Below, in pieces: positions 1 to 6,818 of a DNA stretch of 33,262 nt. Origin of the DNA: an uncultured Actinomyces sp. GTDB lineage: Bacteria; Actinomycetota; Actinomycetes; Actinomycetales; Actinomycetaceae. The position numbers and the translations under genes were made by a program. Numbering within the stretch: the first letter of the stretch is position 1; every line of letters begins with the position of its first letter. The stretch is taken from positions 1-33,262 of the forward strand of contig CALLSD010000003.1 of NCBI GenBank assembly GCA_938014245.1, written 5' to 3'. The notes under the pieces were generated by a model that worked only from the letters and a program-made list of their open reading frames with translations, had not been told where the DNA came from and did no database searches.

Positions 1-777
1 ACCCGCGCCCTGACGCGCGCCCAGCTGGTTCGCGTAGGAGAAGGAGTCCTCGAGAAGCTTCATAACGGGAACCACGCCACTGGACTGGTTCTGAATCTTC
101 TTGATCGGGGCGCCGGCCTCGCGAAGGTTGGTGAGCTGCAGGGCCACGCCACCACCGCGCTTGGACAGCTGCAGTGCGGAGTTGATACCGCGGGCGATGG
201 ACTCCATGTTGTCTTCGATGCGCAGGAGGAAGCAGGAGACCAGCTCGCCTCGCGCTGCCTTACCGGCGTTGAGGAAGGTCGGGGTTGCGGGCTGGAAGCG
301 CCCGGTCATCATCTCGTCGACCAGGTGGCGCGCCATCTCGATGTTGCCCTGCGCTAGGTAGAGCGCGACCATGACGACGCGGTCTTCGAAGCGCTCTAGG
401 TAGCGGGTTCCATCGAAAGTCTTGAGCGTGTACGAGGTGTAGTACTTGAAGGCGCCGAGGAAGGTGGGGAAGCGGAACTTGTGTGCGTAGGCCTGTTTGT
501 GGAGGTCCTTGATGTCCTGGAAGTCGTATTGGTCCAGGACGTGCTTCTCGTAGTAGCCCTGCTCGACCAGGTATTCCATTTTTTCTTCCAGGTCGTGGAA
601 GAACACGGTGTTCTGGTTGACGTGCTGGAGGAAGTACTGACGTGCTGCCTGTCGGTCGGCCTCGAATTGGATCTTGCCGTCGGCGTCGTAGAGGTTCAGT
701 TGCGCGTTGAGCGCGTGGTAATCCAGCTCGGGGGAGGGGGCTGGTTCTACTCCTGTGTCAGTGAGGTTTTCTGCCAA
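1..777 (-). CDS. nrdE: Class Ib ribonucleotide reductase alpha subunit, N-terminal part (partial)
   Basis: This is the first 259 codons of the large subunit of the aerobic class Ib ribonucleotide reductase, which makes dNDPs from NDPs with NrdF as radical partner. The visible part shows the NrdE N-terminal pattern: ELDYHALNAQLNLYDADG near the start, then PTFLNAGKAARGELVSCFLL with the N-terminal redox-active Cys, and SKRGGGVALQLTNLREAG of the barrel entry. The gene runs off the left edge, so the thiyl-radical Cys and the C-terminal CxxC lie outside. I chose a TTG start at 777 because the reading frame has no nearby ATG or GTG and AAGGA lies about 12 nt upstream; this makes it overlap the end of nrdI by 31 nt, consistent with translational coupling. 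Family identity is very clear; the exact start is less certain. Confidence 0.93.
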   Translation of the reverse strand, partial: MAENLTDTGVEPAPSPELDYHALNAQLNLYDADGKIQFEADRQAARQYFLQHVNQNTVFFHDLEEKMEYLVEQGYYEKHVLDQYDFQDIKDLHKQAYAHKFRFPTFLGAFKYYTSYTLKTFDGTRYLERFEDRVVMVALYLAQGNIEMARHLVDEMMTGRFQPATPTFLNAGKAARGELVSCFLLRIEDNMESIARGINSALQLSKRGGGVALQLTNLREAGAPIKKIQNQSSGVVPVMKLLEDSFSYANQLGARQGAG

Positions 778-1163
778 AACTCGCTCAATCCTTCGCGAAC
801 TCGTGAGACGTCTTCGGCGGTGCCGAGGAGCTCAAATTTGTACATGTGGGGGATGTGTAATTTTGCGGAGATGATGTCTCCGGCCAGGCAGTAGGCCGTG
901 CCGAAGTTGGTGTTCCCCGAGGAGATCACGCCGACGCAGAGCGAGCGGTTGTGTTCGTCGTTGAGGAACTTGATGACTTGTTTGGGTACCGCGCCCTTGA
1001 TGTTGCCGCCGCCGTAGGTGGGGACGATGAGGACGTAGGGTTGCTCAACGTGGAGGAAGCCGTCGCGGGGGAGGAGCGGAATTCGCTGTGCCGGGAAGCC
1101 GAGTTTTTCCACGAAACGGCGGGTATTGCCCGTCGCCGACGAGAAGTAGACGACGTTGACCAT
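747..1163 (-). CDS. nrdI: NrdI, flavodoxin-like activator of class Ib ribonucleotide reductase
   Basis: NrdI is a small FMN flavodoxin that delivers oxidant to assemble the Mn2-tyrosyl radical in NrdF. The 138-residue product begins MVNVVYFSSATGNTRRFVEK, where SSATGNT is the FMN phosphate-binding loop, and continues with VPTYGGG and VISSGNTNFG typical of the family. I set the start at the ATG at 1163, preceded by GAAAGGAAAAG; an upstream in-frame start would run into the hairpin between nrdH and nrdI. It lies between nrdH and nrdE in the usual nrdHIE order and its last codons overlap nrdE. Length is normal for the family. Confidence 0.96.
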   Translation of the reverse strand: MVNVVYFSSATGNTRRFVEKLGFPAQRIPLLPRDGFLHVEQPYVLIVPTYGGGNIKGAVPKQVIKFLNDEHNRSLCVGVISSGNTNFGTAYCLAGDIISAKLHIPHMYKFELLGTAEDVSRVREGLSEFWQKTSLTQE

Positions 1164-1203
1164 GTGGTCTTTTCCTTTCACGAGGCCTGCTCTGCTTGGG
1201 AGC

Positions 1204-1246
1204 AAAAAGTTGCCCGGTCCCCTGAAGAGTGGTGTGGGGACCGGGC
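1204..1246 (-). terminator. Terminator-like hairpin between nrdH and nrdI
   Basis: An 11-bp perfect stem (GCCCGGTCCCC at 1212-1222 with its complement at 1236-1246, 13-nt loop) is followed on the minus strand by AAC and then five T residues (1208-1204). It lies just downstream of the nrdH stop and 41 nt upstream of the nrdI start. It has the form of an intrinsic terminator inside the operon, so it probably attenuates nrdI-nrdE relative to nrdH or protects a processed nrdH transcript. Confidence 0.7.
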
Positions 1247-1255
1247 GGGTTGCTT

Positions 1256-1516
1256 TTAGGCGTTGACGACGCGTCCCGATTCCATGGACGAGGCCTGCGC
1301 TGCGGCCTTGATGAGGTCGGGGCGGTAGCCGCTCCAGTGGTCATCGCCGGCGATGACGACGGGTGCTTGCTGGTAGCCGAGGCCCTTGATGAATTCGAGG
1401 GCTGAGGGGTCTTCGGTGAGGTCGACCTTCGTGTAGTCCAGTCCCTGCTTATCGAGTGCGCGGTAGGTCGCATCGCACTGGACACACATGGGCTTGGAGT
1501 AGACGGTGATGGACAT
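1256..1516 (-). CDS. nrdH: NrdH glutaredoxin-like protein, electron donor to NrdEF
   Basis: NrdH is a glutaredoxin-sized protein with thioredoxin-like activity that reduces the class Ib reductase. The 86-residue product starts MSITVYSKPMCVQC, which contains the redox motif CVQC at residues 11-14, and carries the NrdH-typical segment HWSGYRPDLIKAA near the C-terminus in place of a glutathione-binding site. The ATG at 1516 is preceded by AAAGG at good spacing; the open frame extends much further upstream but that part is non-coding leader holding the NrdR boxes. It is the first gene of the nrdHIE operon. Length and order are normal. Confidence 0.96.
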   Translation of the reverse strand: MSITVYSKPMCVQCDATYRALDKQGLDYTKVDLTEDPSALEFIKGLGYQQAPVVIAGDDHWSGYRPDLIKAAAQASSMESGRVVNA

Positions 1517-1552
1517 GGTCTGACCTTTCAGTGTTGTGGGTAAGTGTTCGTT

Positions 1553-1582
1553 GTTCCGCTTATTGACCCGGGGGAGCGGAAC
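1553..1582 (-). other. Inverted repeat in the nrdH leader
   Basis: GTTCCGCT at 1553-1560 is mirrored by AGCGGAAC at 1575-1582 with a 14-nt loop. It sits between the NrdR boxes and the nrdH ribosome binding site, so it would form a hairpin in the leader RNA or could be an operator. No function is proven. Confidence 0.4.
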
Positions 1583-1590
1583 ATGGGTCA

Positions 1591-1638
1591 ACACTACACC
1601 TTGTGTGTCTATTCGCAAGCAGGCCCAATATGTTGTGT
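1591..1638 (-). promoter_or_regulatory. Tandem NrdR boxes upstream of nrdHIE
   Basis: Two 16-bp sites fit the NrdR consensus acaCwAnnnnTwGtgt: ACACTACACCTTGTGT at 1591-1606 and GCCCAATATGTTGTGT at 1623-1638. Their starts are 32 bp apart, about three helical turns, the spacing typical of NrdR operator pairs. NrdR is the zinc-finger/ATP-cone repressor of ribonucleotide reductase genes, so the operon is very likely repressed when (d)ATP is high. A possible minus-strand -35 TTGCGA (between the boxes) and -10 TAGTGT (overlapping the proximal box) are 16 bp apart. Confidence 0.85.
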
Positions 1639-1930
1639 CTGGGGTCTGGGTGGGCACTAATTGTGGATGGGAGTGAGTGCTCCTGTGGAAGGGGTGTGGA
1701 TGAATCTTGCTTACATCGGTGTAATTCGTGGAGTTTTGGGTTTTCGGGGCTGTGGATACGGGTGTGTGTGGTGTCCACAGAAGGGGAGCATGCTGTGGGT
1801 AAGGACACGAAAATTTCGATGAATTTCTGTGTGAGTTCGGCGTGTCGGGTGTCGGCAATTAAAAAGGGTAAAGCCGGCTTAAAAAGAAAATGCATAGATG
1901 CTGAATAAGTAATGCGCAAAGCCTTATTAA

Positions 1931-1946
1931 TGTGAGTGAGATCACG
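1931..1946. promoter_or_regulatory. CRP/GlxR-like operator
   Basis: TGTGAGTGAGATCACG matches the cAMP-receptor-family consensus TGTGA-N6-TCACA at nine of ten defined positions. Actinobacterial CRP homologues (GlxR) use the same half-sites. It lies about 300 bp upstream of the pilin start, far for direct activation, so it may serve an unseen distal promoter. Confidence 0.5.
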
Positions 1947-2192
1947 TATAGGTACTGAAAGTTCGCATGAAGTCCAAAGGAAGTGTGCGTGTGTGCAGGT
2001 CAGGACGCATATGAGAAGGGTGATGCGCGCACAGATTTCATTCAGAAATGAATCAGGGTTAATCTGAAGCTGAGAAAAGTCTGAACGATTCAGTTGTAAA
2101 TCGAAGGGCTTTCTTCTAGGGTTTAGACGTTCTGATGTCCGTAGATGGCGGATGACACCAAAACTGTTGCTAACGCTACATTTGTTGGTCGA

Positions 2193-2214
2193 TTGTCAGT
2201 AAGCTGTCAGTAAA
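2193..2214 (+). promoter_or_regulatory. 11-bp tandem direct repeat at the pilus promoter
   Basis: TTGTCAGTAAG (2193-2203) is followed immediately by CTGTCAGTAAA (2204-2214); the core TGTCAGTAA is identical. Head-to-tail 11-bp repeats are the architecture bound by OmpR/PhoB-family response regulators, and the word resembles the PhoB box half-site CTGTCA. It ends 30 bp before the chosen ATG. A poor promoter, TTGGTC (2185-2190) with CAGTAA (2208-2213) at 17 bp, would overlap it. Confidence 0.5.
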
Positions 2215-2244
2215 TCCCACCACAACATGAGGAGCACGCTCAGC

Positions 2245-5200
2245 ATGACGAATGCGAAAAGCCAAGCTACTTCGAAGCGTAGAACTGCGGCGACGCGCTT
2301 TGTGGCGGCATTAGCCGTTGCGGCGACCGCTGGTAGTGCACTGGTTGGAAGCCAGATCATTGCTCCTCAGGCTGCGTATGCGGCGCAGGAACCCGCAGCC
2401 ACCGGTATCGACGTCGGCGCTGTTCGTGCCAACATGGGCACGGGCATCGTCAACGCCTCTGAGGCCGACACAACCACCAGCCTCCCCGACAACTTCATCC
2501 GCTACGGCATCGTGCCGGGCATGTCGCCAACACCCTTTTCCAGCGCCGGTGTTAATAGCGGCAAACCGATTACGGACAGCAAGCCTGTCGGCACCTTCCT
2601 GGGTGGGACTGTTGCCAAGCAGAAGGACCTGTGGACCTACATCGCCCGCGGCGCGCCGTGGAAGTGGGATGACCAATCGAAGAATACTGGTCCCGGCGAC
2701 TCTGAGGCCAGTAAGAAGTGGATGGATGCCCACTACAAGCAGTGGCACGATGGCGGAACCGGGAAGATCTGGGTGAACGGCCAGAGCGCCATCGGTTTCA
2801 AGCCAAATGATCCGGGTACCGTTCAGCCGGGTCAGACCTTCCTGCTCGGCGCGATCCGCCACAACAACCTGCCGATCCAGGGCGGAGTAAATGTTAAGCA
2901 ATATCTGCACTCGACCCTGCAGCTGACGATCCCGAACCTCACCGGTTCTCAGCCCGAGGCGTATCCCTTCGTCAATTACGAGTCTTTCAACACCCTCTCC
3001 TCGACGATCATGTACCGCAAGGGTGGTGCCTACGTCAAGGACCCCGGTATTGCTGGGACGGGCACCTGCCGCACCGACATCGGCATCAACGGTAAGTCTG
3101 CGACAGAACCTGCGCTCCCCGCCTCTGGTGTTCAGTTCCTGCGCGACGCAGTCATGGACCAGGGTATCTACTACGGCACGCCGAAGTGGGTAACCGATCC
3201 GGCAACCGGGCAACACGTGTTTATCGGTACAGCCTACGAGCCTGAACTGGCCAATTCTGCCGATCCCTCGCAGGGTTACGTCAACAAGCCTGAGTCTCAG
3301 TCGGGACGCTACTACTGCGTCAAGTACGTGGGCGAGGGTAATGGCGACTACGACCTGTACAGTCAGTACTACAACAAGGGTGCTGAGCAGCCCTTCAATC
3401 AAATTCCGGCATCGAACAAGCGCGCTACGCCCATCAATTGGCCTGGAGCCAAGGGTAACGTCAATGAGAACCCCTACGTCTACGACACCGTCAAGCTGCA
3501 GAAGACTACCTCTGATCAGACCTTCACGAAGAACGGCCGTACCTACCGTCTGCACCTCTGGGGCTTTGTTCCTGCAACAAACGCAACGAACTTCCTGACC
3601 CCGGATAACTTCAACTCCATCCCGACGGCCGACTGTCCGGCAAACCCGTCGGAGGACGCAGCGCGTACCGACACCTTCGTCACGCAGGAACTTTCGGTCA
3701 ACTACGGCTGCCTCTACGGCGTCATCACCGAGGAGCGCTCCGTGCGCATCGTGAAGTCTCTCGAGGATCCGTCGCATGCCAACCCGACGATCCCGGCCGC
3801 CACCTTCGCGGTGACCACCGGCTCCACCTGGGCGGACAACACGGCCCGCACCCCGAAGACCACCGGCACCGTGTCCGTCACGAAGCCCACGGTGTCCTCC
3901 GCCCCGGCCAAGACCTCGTACATCTCCGCAGCCGACCCGGCCGCGACGCTGACCCCCACCGGTTTTGGTGAGGCAAACGCGAAGTACGACTCAAACTTCA
4001 TTCCCTTCGAGGTTGGCAACTCTGACTTCACCATTTCGGAAAATCAGATTGCTGATCCGCAGTGGAAGCTCAAAGACATCAAGTGTGTCAACGGTATCGG
4101 CGAAGACGTCGCCGTCACCAAGACGGAACGCGGTGTCAGCTTCAAGAACGTTGGTGGTGCGAAGACTGATGCGGCAGCTCCCATCACCTGTACCTTCGTC
4201 AACGAATACGAAGCTCCGAAGGTTCCGAACCTGCGCGTTCAAAAGAGCATCGAAAACAACGGTGGCGTGACCGGCGCGACCGAGTTCGATGTCGATTACA
4301 AGATCGTTGCCACCAACGATGGGAACGGCGCCGGTAACACCGGCAAGCTGACGGATAAGCCCGACTTTGCCAAGGGCCTCGAAATCCAGTCCGCTAAGGT
4401 CGCCACGACCCAGGCCGGCCTCGCTGGTGCTGCAAACGCAACCGCAAGCGGCGGTGTCTACACCCTGACCAACGGAGTCAACCTCGATCCGGGTAAGACC
4501 GCCGAGTTCTGGATCCGCTTCCACGTGAAGCGCAACGAAACTGCCGCTGGCTACGACGTCAAGAACCTCGAATGTAAGGTCACCGGAAACAACGTTCCGA
4601 CCCCCGGCTTCGGTCTCTTCAACCAGGTCGTCGCTGAAAACGGCAAGGACTCTGACGGCGAAGACAACAACAAGGCCTGTGGCCCGGTTCCTGTCACCAA
4701 GATGCGCGTCGAAAAGAGCATCCAGGTAAACGGCGCAACCACGGGTGCCACCGACTTCATCGTCGACTACAAGATCATTGCAACCAACGACGGCAATACC
4801 AAGGCCTCAACCGGCAAGCTGACGGATAAGCCCGACTTTGCCAAGGGCCTTGAGATCCAGTCCGCTAAGGTCGCCAGCACTCAGGCAGGACTCACCGGCG
4901 CAGCCACTGTGACTCCCGCTAACGGTGTCTACACTCTGACCAACGGAGTGGAACTCGATCCGGGTAAGACCGCTGAGTTCTGGATCCGCTTCCAGGTCAA
5001 GCGCAACGAGTCGGCCACTGGCTACGACGTCAAGAACCTCGAATGTAAGCTCGACGCCAACGGTATTCCCACCGCCGGCTATGGCCTCTTCAACCAGGTC
5101 GTCGCCGAAAGCGGTAAGGACCACGACGGTGAAGACAACAACAAGGCCTGTGGCCCGGTTCCCGTTACCAAGATTCGTGTTCAGAAGAGCATCGAAGCAA

Positions 5201-6738
5201 ATGGCGGCGCAAACACCGGCGCGACCGAGTTTGATGTCGATTACAAGATCGTTGCAACCAACGACGGAAACCTGAAGACCTCGACCGGAATCCTCACGGA
5301 TAAGCCCGAGTTCGCTAAGGGTCTTGAGATCCAGTCCGCTAAGGTCGCCACGACCCAGGCCGGCCTCGCTGGTGCTGCAAACGCAACCGCTGCAAACGGC
5401 ACCTACACTCTGACAAACGGTGTGGAGGTTGAGCCCGGCAAGACCGCCGAGTTCTGGATCCGCTTCCACGTCAAGTTCAACTCCGCAGCAGCTGGCTACG
5501 ACGAGACCGCTCTCGAATGTAAGCTCGACGCCAAGGGAATCCCCACCGCCGGCTATGGCCTCTTCAACCAGGTCAACGCTCAGACGGGTAAGGACCATGA
5601 CGGCATCGACAACAACAAGGCCTGCGGCCCCTACGTGCCCGCAAAGGTCCGCGTTGAAAAGAGCATCGAAGCAAACGGTGGCGCCACCGGTGCAGCCGAA
5701 TTCGATGTCGACTACAAGATCGTCGCAACCAACGACGGACAGATCGCAACCACCACCGGCAAGCTCACGGATAAGCCGGAGTTCGCTAAGGGGCTTGAGA
5801 TCCAGTCCGCAAAGATCGCGACCACGCAGGCCGGCCTCGCTGGTGCTGCAAACGCGACCGCAGCTAACGGTGTCTACACGCTGACCAATGGAGTCACCCT
5901 CCAGCCCGGCACTACCGCCGAGTTCTGGATCCGCTTCCACGTCAAGCGCAACACCGCTGCCTCCGGCTACAGCGAAACCAACCTCGCATGCCACCTCGAT
6001 CAGAAGAACCTCCCGGTTCCCGGTTTCGGCCTCTTCAACCAGGTCTACGCCGAGAACGGTAAGGATCACGACGGCATTGATAACAACAAGGCCTGTGGTC
6101 CCAACGTTCCTCACGAGATCGTCGTCGTGAAGGCCGGTACCCAGAACACTGGTAAGACCTTCACAGACCCGACCAACCAGTACACCTCCGGAGATGGATC
6201 GGCGCTCTACCCGCTCAGTGGTGCAGAGTTCGCGATCTACAGCGGCGGCAACCCGCAGAGCTCGACCTCCGCGACCCTCGTCAAGACCCTGTCCGCAGGA
6301 ACTACGACGGACGTCTACTACTGGTCAGTCACCGGCCTTGAACTCAACACCGACTACTGGTTGGTTGAGACCAAGGCACCGGCTGGACACAGCCTCCTGC
6401 CTCGTCCGATCCCCTTCCGCCTGACCACGGATGGCAACGGCACCGTTGTCACCCTGGGCGCGGAGGTGCGCGATCAGACCAAGTGGGCCAACTCGGCCGT
6501 CCAGGCCTACGCCTCCGTCACAAACGCAACACTGCCCCAGAGCGATCAGGGCTTCGTTGTGGGCGGCGCACGCAAGGCCACCATCTTGGTCAAGGACACG
6601 GAGGTAGGACACCTGCCCGTCTCGGGCAGCCTCGGAATCTACCCGTACATCGGTGTCGCAATGGCGCTTATGGGCGGGGCGATGGTGATCTCTCTGGTCA
6701 CCATGAAACAGCGTCGCAAGGCGGAAAGCTTCGCCTGA
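2245..6738 (+). CDS. LPXTG-anchored fimbrial tip/adhesin pilin with four tandem repeats
   Basis: This 1497-residue surface protein is the first gene of a three-gene pilus operon. It has a Sec signal peptide (basic N-terminus, hydrophobic residues about 17-40, AYA-A cleavage site). A unique region of about 600 residues follows, ending in a Cys-containing domain with CTFVNEY, then four near-identical Ig-like repeats of 157-158 residues (about 664-1291), each starting RV-K-SI and ending in DNNKACGP. Next is a prealbumin-like domain with the E-box YWLVETKAPAGH, and finally sorting signal LPVSG (1457-1461), a hydrophobic segment and a basic tail. Position before the shaft pilin and sortase matches the Actinomyces fimQ/fimB tip genes, but the sequence is not securely assigned to either. 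I chose the second ATG because AGGAG lies 10 nt upstream; the ATG at 2227 has no ribosome binding site. Ser replaces Thr in the sorting motif. Confidence 0.85.
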   Translation: MTNAKSQATSKRRTAATRFVAALAVAATAGSALVGSQIIAPQAAYAAQEPAATGIDVGAVRANMGTGIVNASEADTTTSLPDNFIRYGIVPGMSPTPFSSAGVNSGKPITDSKPVGTFLGGTVAKQKDLWTYIARGAPWKWDDQSKNTGPGDSEASKKWMDAHYKQWHDGGTGKIWVNGQSAIGFKPNDPGTVQPGQTFLLGAIRHNNLPIQGGVNVKQYLHSTLQLTIPNLTGSQPEAYPFVNYESFNTLSSTIMYRKGGAYVKDPGIAGTGTCRTDIGINGKSATEPALPASGVQFLRDAVMDQGIYYGTPKWVTDPATGQHVFIGTAYEPELANSADPSQGYVNKPESQSGRYYCVKYVGEGNGDYDLYSQYYNKGAEQPFNQIPASNKRATPINWPGAKGNVNENPYVYDTVKLQKTTSDQTFTKNGRTYRLHLWGFVPATNATNFLTPDNFNSIPTADCPANPSEDAARTDTFVTQELSVNYGCLYGVITEERSVRIVKSLEDPSHANPTIPAATFAVTTGSTWADNTARTPKTTGTVSVTKPTVSSAPAKTSYISAADPAATLTPTGFGEANAKYDSNFIPFEVGNSDFTISENQIADPQWKLKDIKCVNGIGEDVAVTKTERGVSFKNVGGAKTDAAAPITCTFVNEYEAPKVPNLRVQKSIENNGGVTGATEFDVDYKIVATNDGNGAGNTGKLTDKPDFAKGLEIQSAKVATTQAGLAGAANATASGGVYTLTNGVNLDPGKTAEFWIRFHVKRNETAAGYDVKNLECKVTGNNVPTPGFGLFNQVVAENGKDSDGEDNNKACGPVPVTKMRVEKSIQVNGATTGATDFIVDYKIIATNDGNTKASTGKLTDKPDFAKGLEIQSAKVASTQAGLTGAATVTPANGVYTLTNGVELDPGKTAEFWIRFQVKRNESATGYDVKNLECKLDANGIPTAGYGLFNQVVAESGKDHDGEDNNKACGPVPVTKIRVQKSIEANGGANTGATEFDVDYKIVATNDGNLKTSTGILTDKPEFAKGLEIQSAKVATTQAGLAGAANATAANGTYTLTNGVEVEPGKTAEFWIRFHVKFNSAAAGYDETALECKLDAKGIPTAGYGLFNQVNAQTGKDHDGIDNNKACGPYVPAKVRVEKSIEANGGATGAAEFDVDYKIVATNDGQIATTTGKLTDKPEFAKGLEIQSAKIATTQAGLAGAANATAANGVYTLTNGVTLQPGTTAEFWIRFHVKRNTAASGYSETNLACHLDQKNLPVPGFGLFNQVYAENGKDHDGIDNNKACGPNVPHEIVVVKAGTQNTGKTFTDPTNQYTSGDGSALYPLSGAEFAIYSGGNPQSSTSATLVKTLSAGTTTDVYYWSVTGLELNTDYWLVETKAPAGHSLLPRPIPFRLTTDGNGTVVTLGAEVRDQTKWANSAVQAYASVTNATLPQSDQGFVVGGARKATILVKDTEVGHLPVSGSLGIYPYIGVAMALMGGAMVISLVTMKQRRKAESFA
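4234..6117 (+). repeat. Four tandem ~471-bp coding repeats in the tip pilin
   Basis: Units begin at 4234, 4705, 5176 and 5650, spaced 471, 471 and 474 bp, and the fourth ends near 6117. Each encodes a 157-158-residue domain with two Cys. DNA identity is patchy: units 1 and 3 share 62 identical bases (4384-4445 and 5329-5390), while units 1 and 2 share 41 (4339-4379 and 4810-4850). This mosaic indicates recent recombination or gene conversion among units, and copy number may vary between strains. Confidence 0.9.
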
Positions 6739-6818
6739 GACACTGACCCTAGTTGATGACTAGTTCACATCACCATCACTCGATCTGTTCAAAGATCCCG
6801 TACAACAGGAGAACACAA

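Larger units (their letters stand above)
1639..2244. promoter_or_regulatory. Long divergent intergenic region upstream of the pilus operon
   Basis: About 600 bp without a credible gene separate the nrd promoter from the pilus operon, and it is visibly more AT-rich than its neighbours. It contains a CRP/GlxR-like palindrome (1931-1946), an 11-bp-spaced direct repeat next to the pilin start (2193-2214), and several TCAG/TCTGAA words at 2042-2093, some 11 bp apart (2042 and 2053). Short open frames here have no ribosome binding site and no protein-like composition. The size suggests the pilus operon is controlled by several regulators. Confidence 0.6.

Noticed and set aside
1603..1908. 101-codon plus-strand open frame between nrdH and the pilus operon
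   Set aside because: It overlaps the NrdR boxes, has no ribosome binding site and no protein-like composition.
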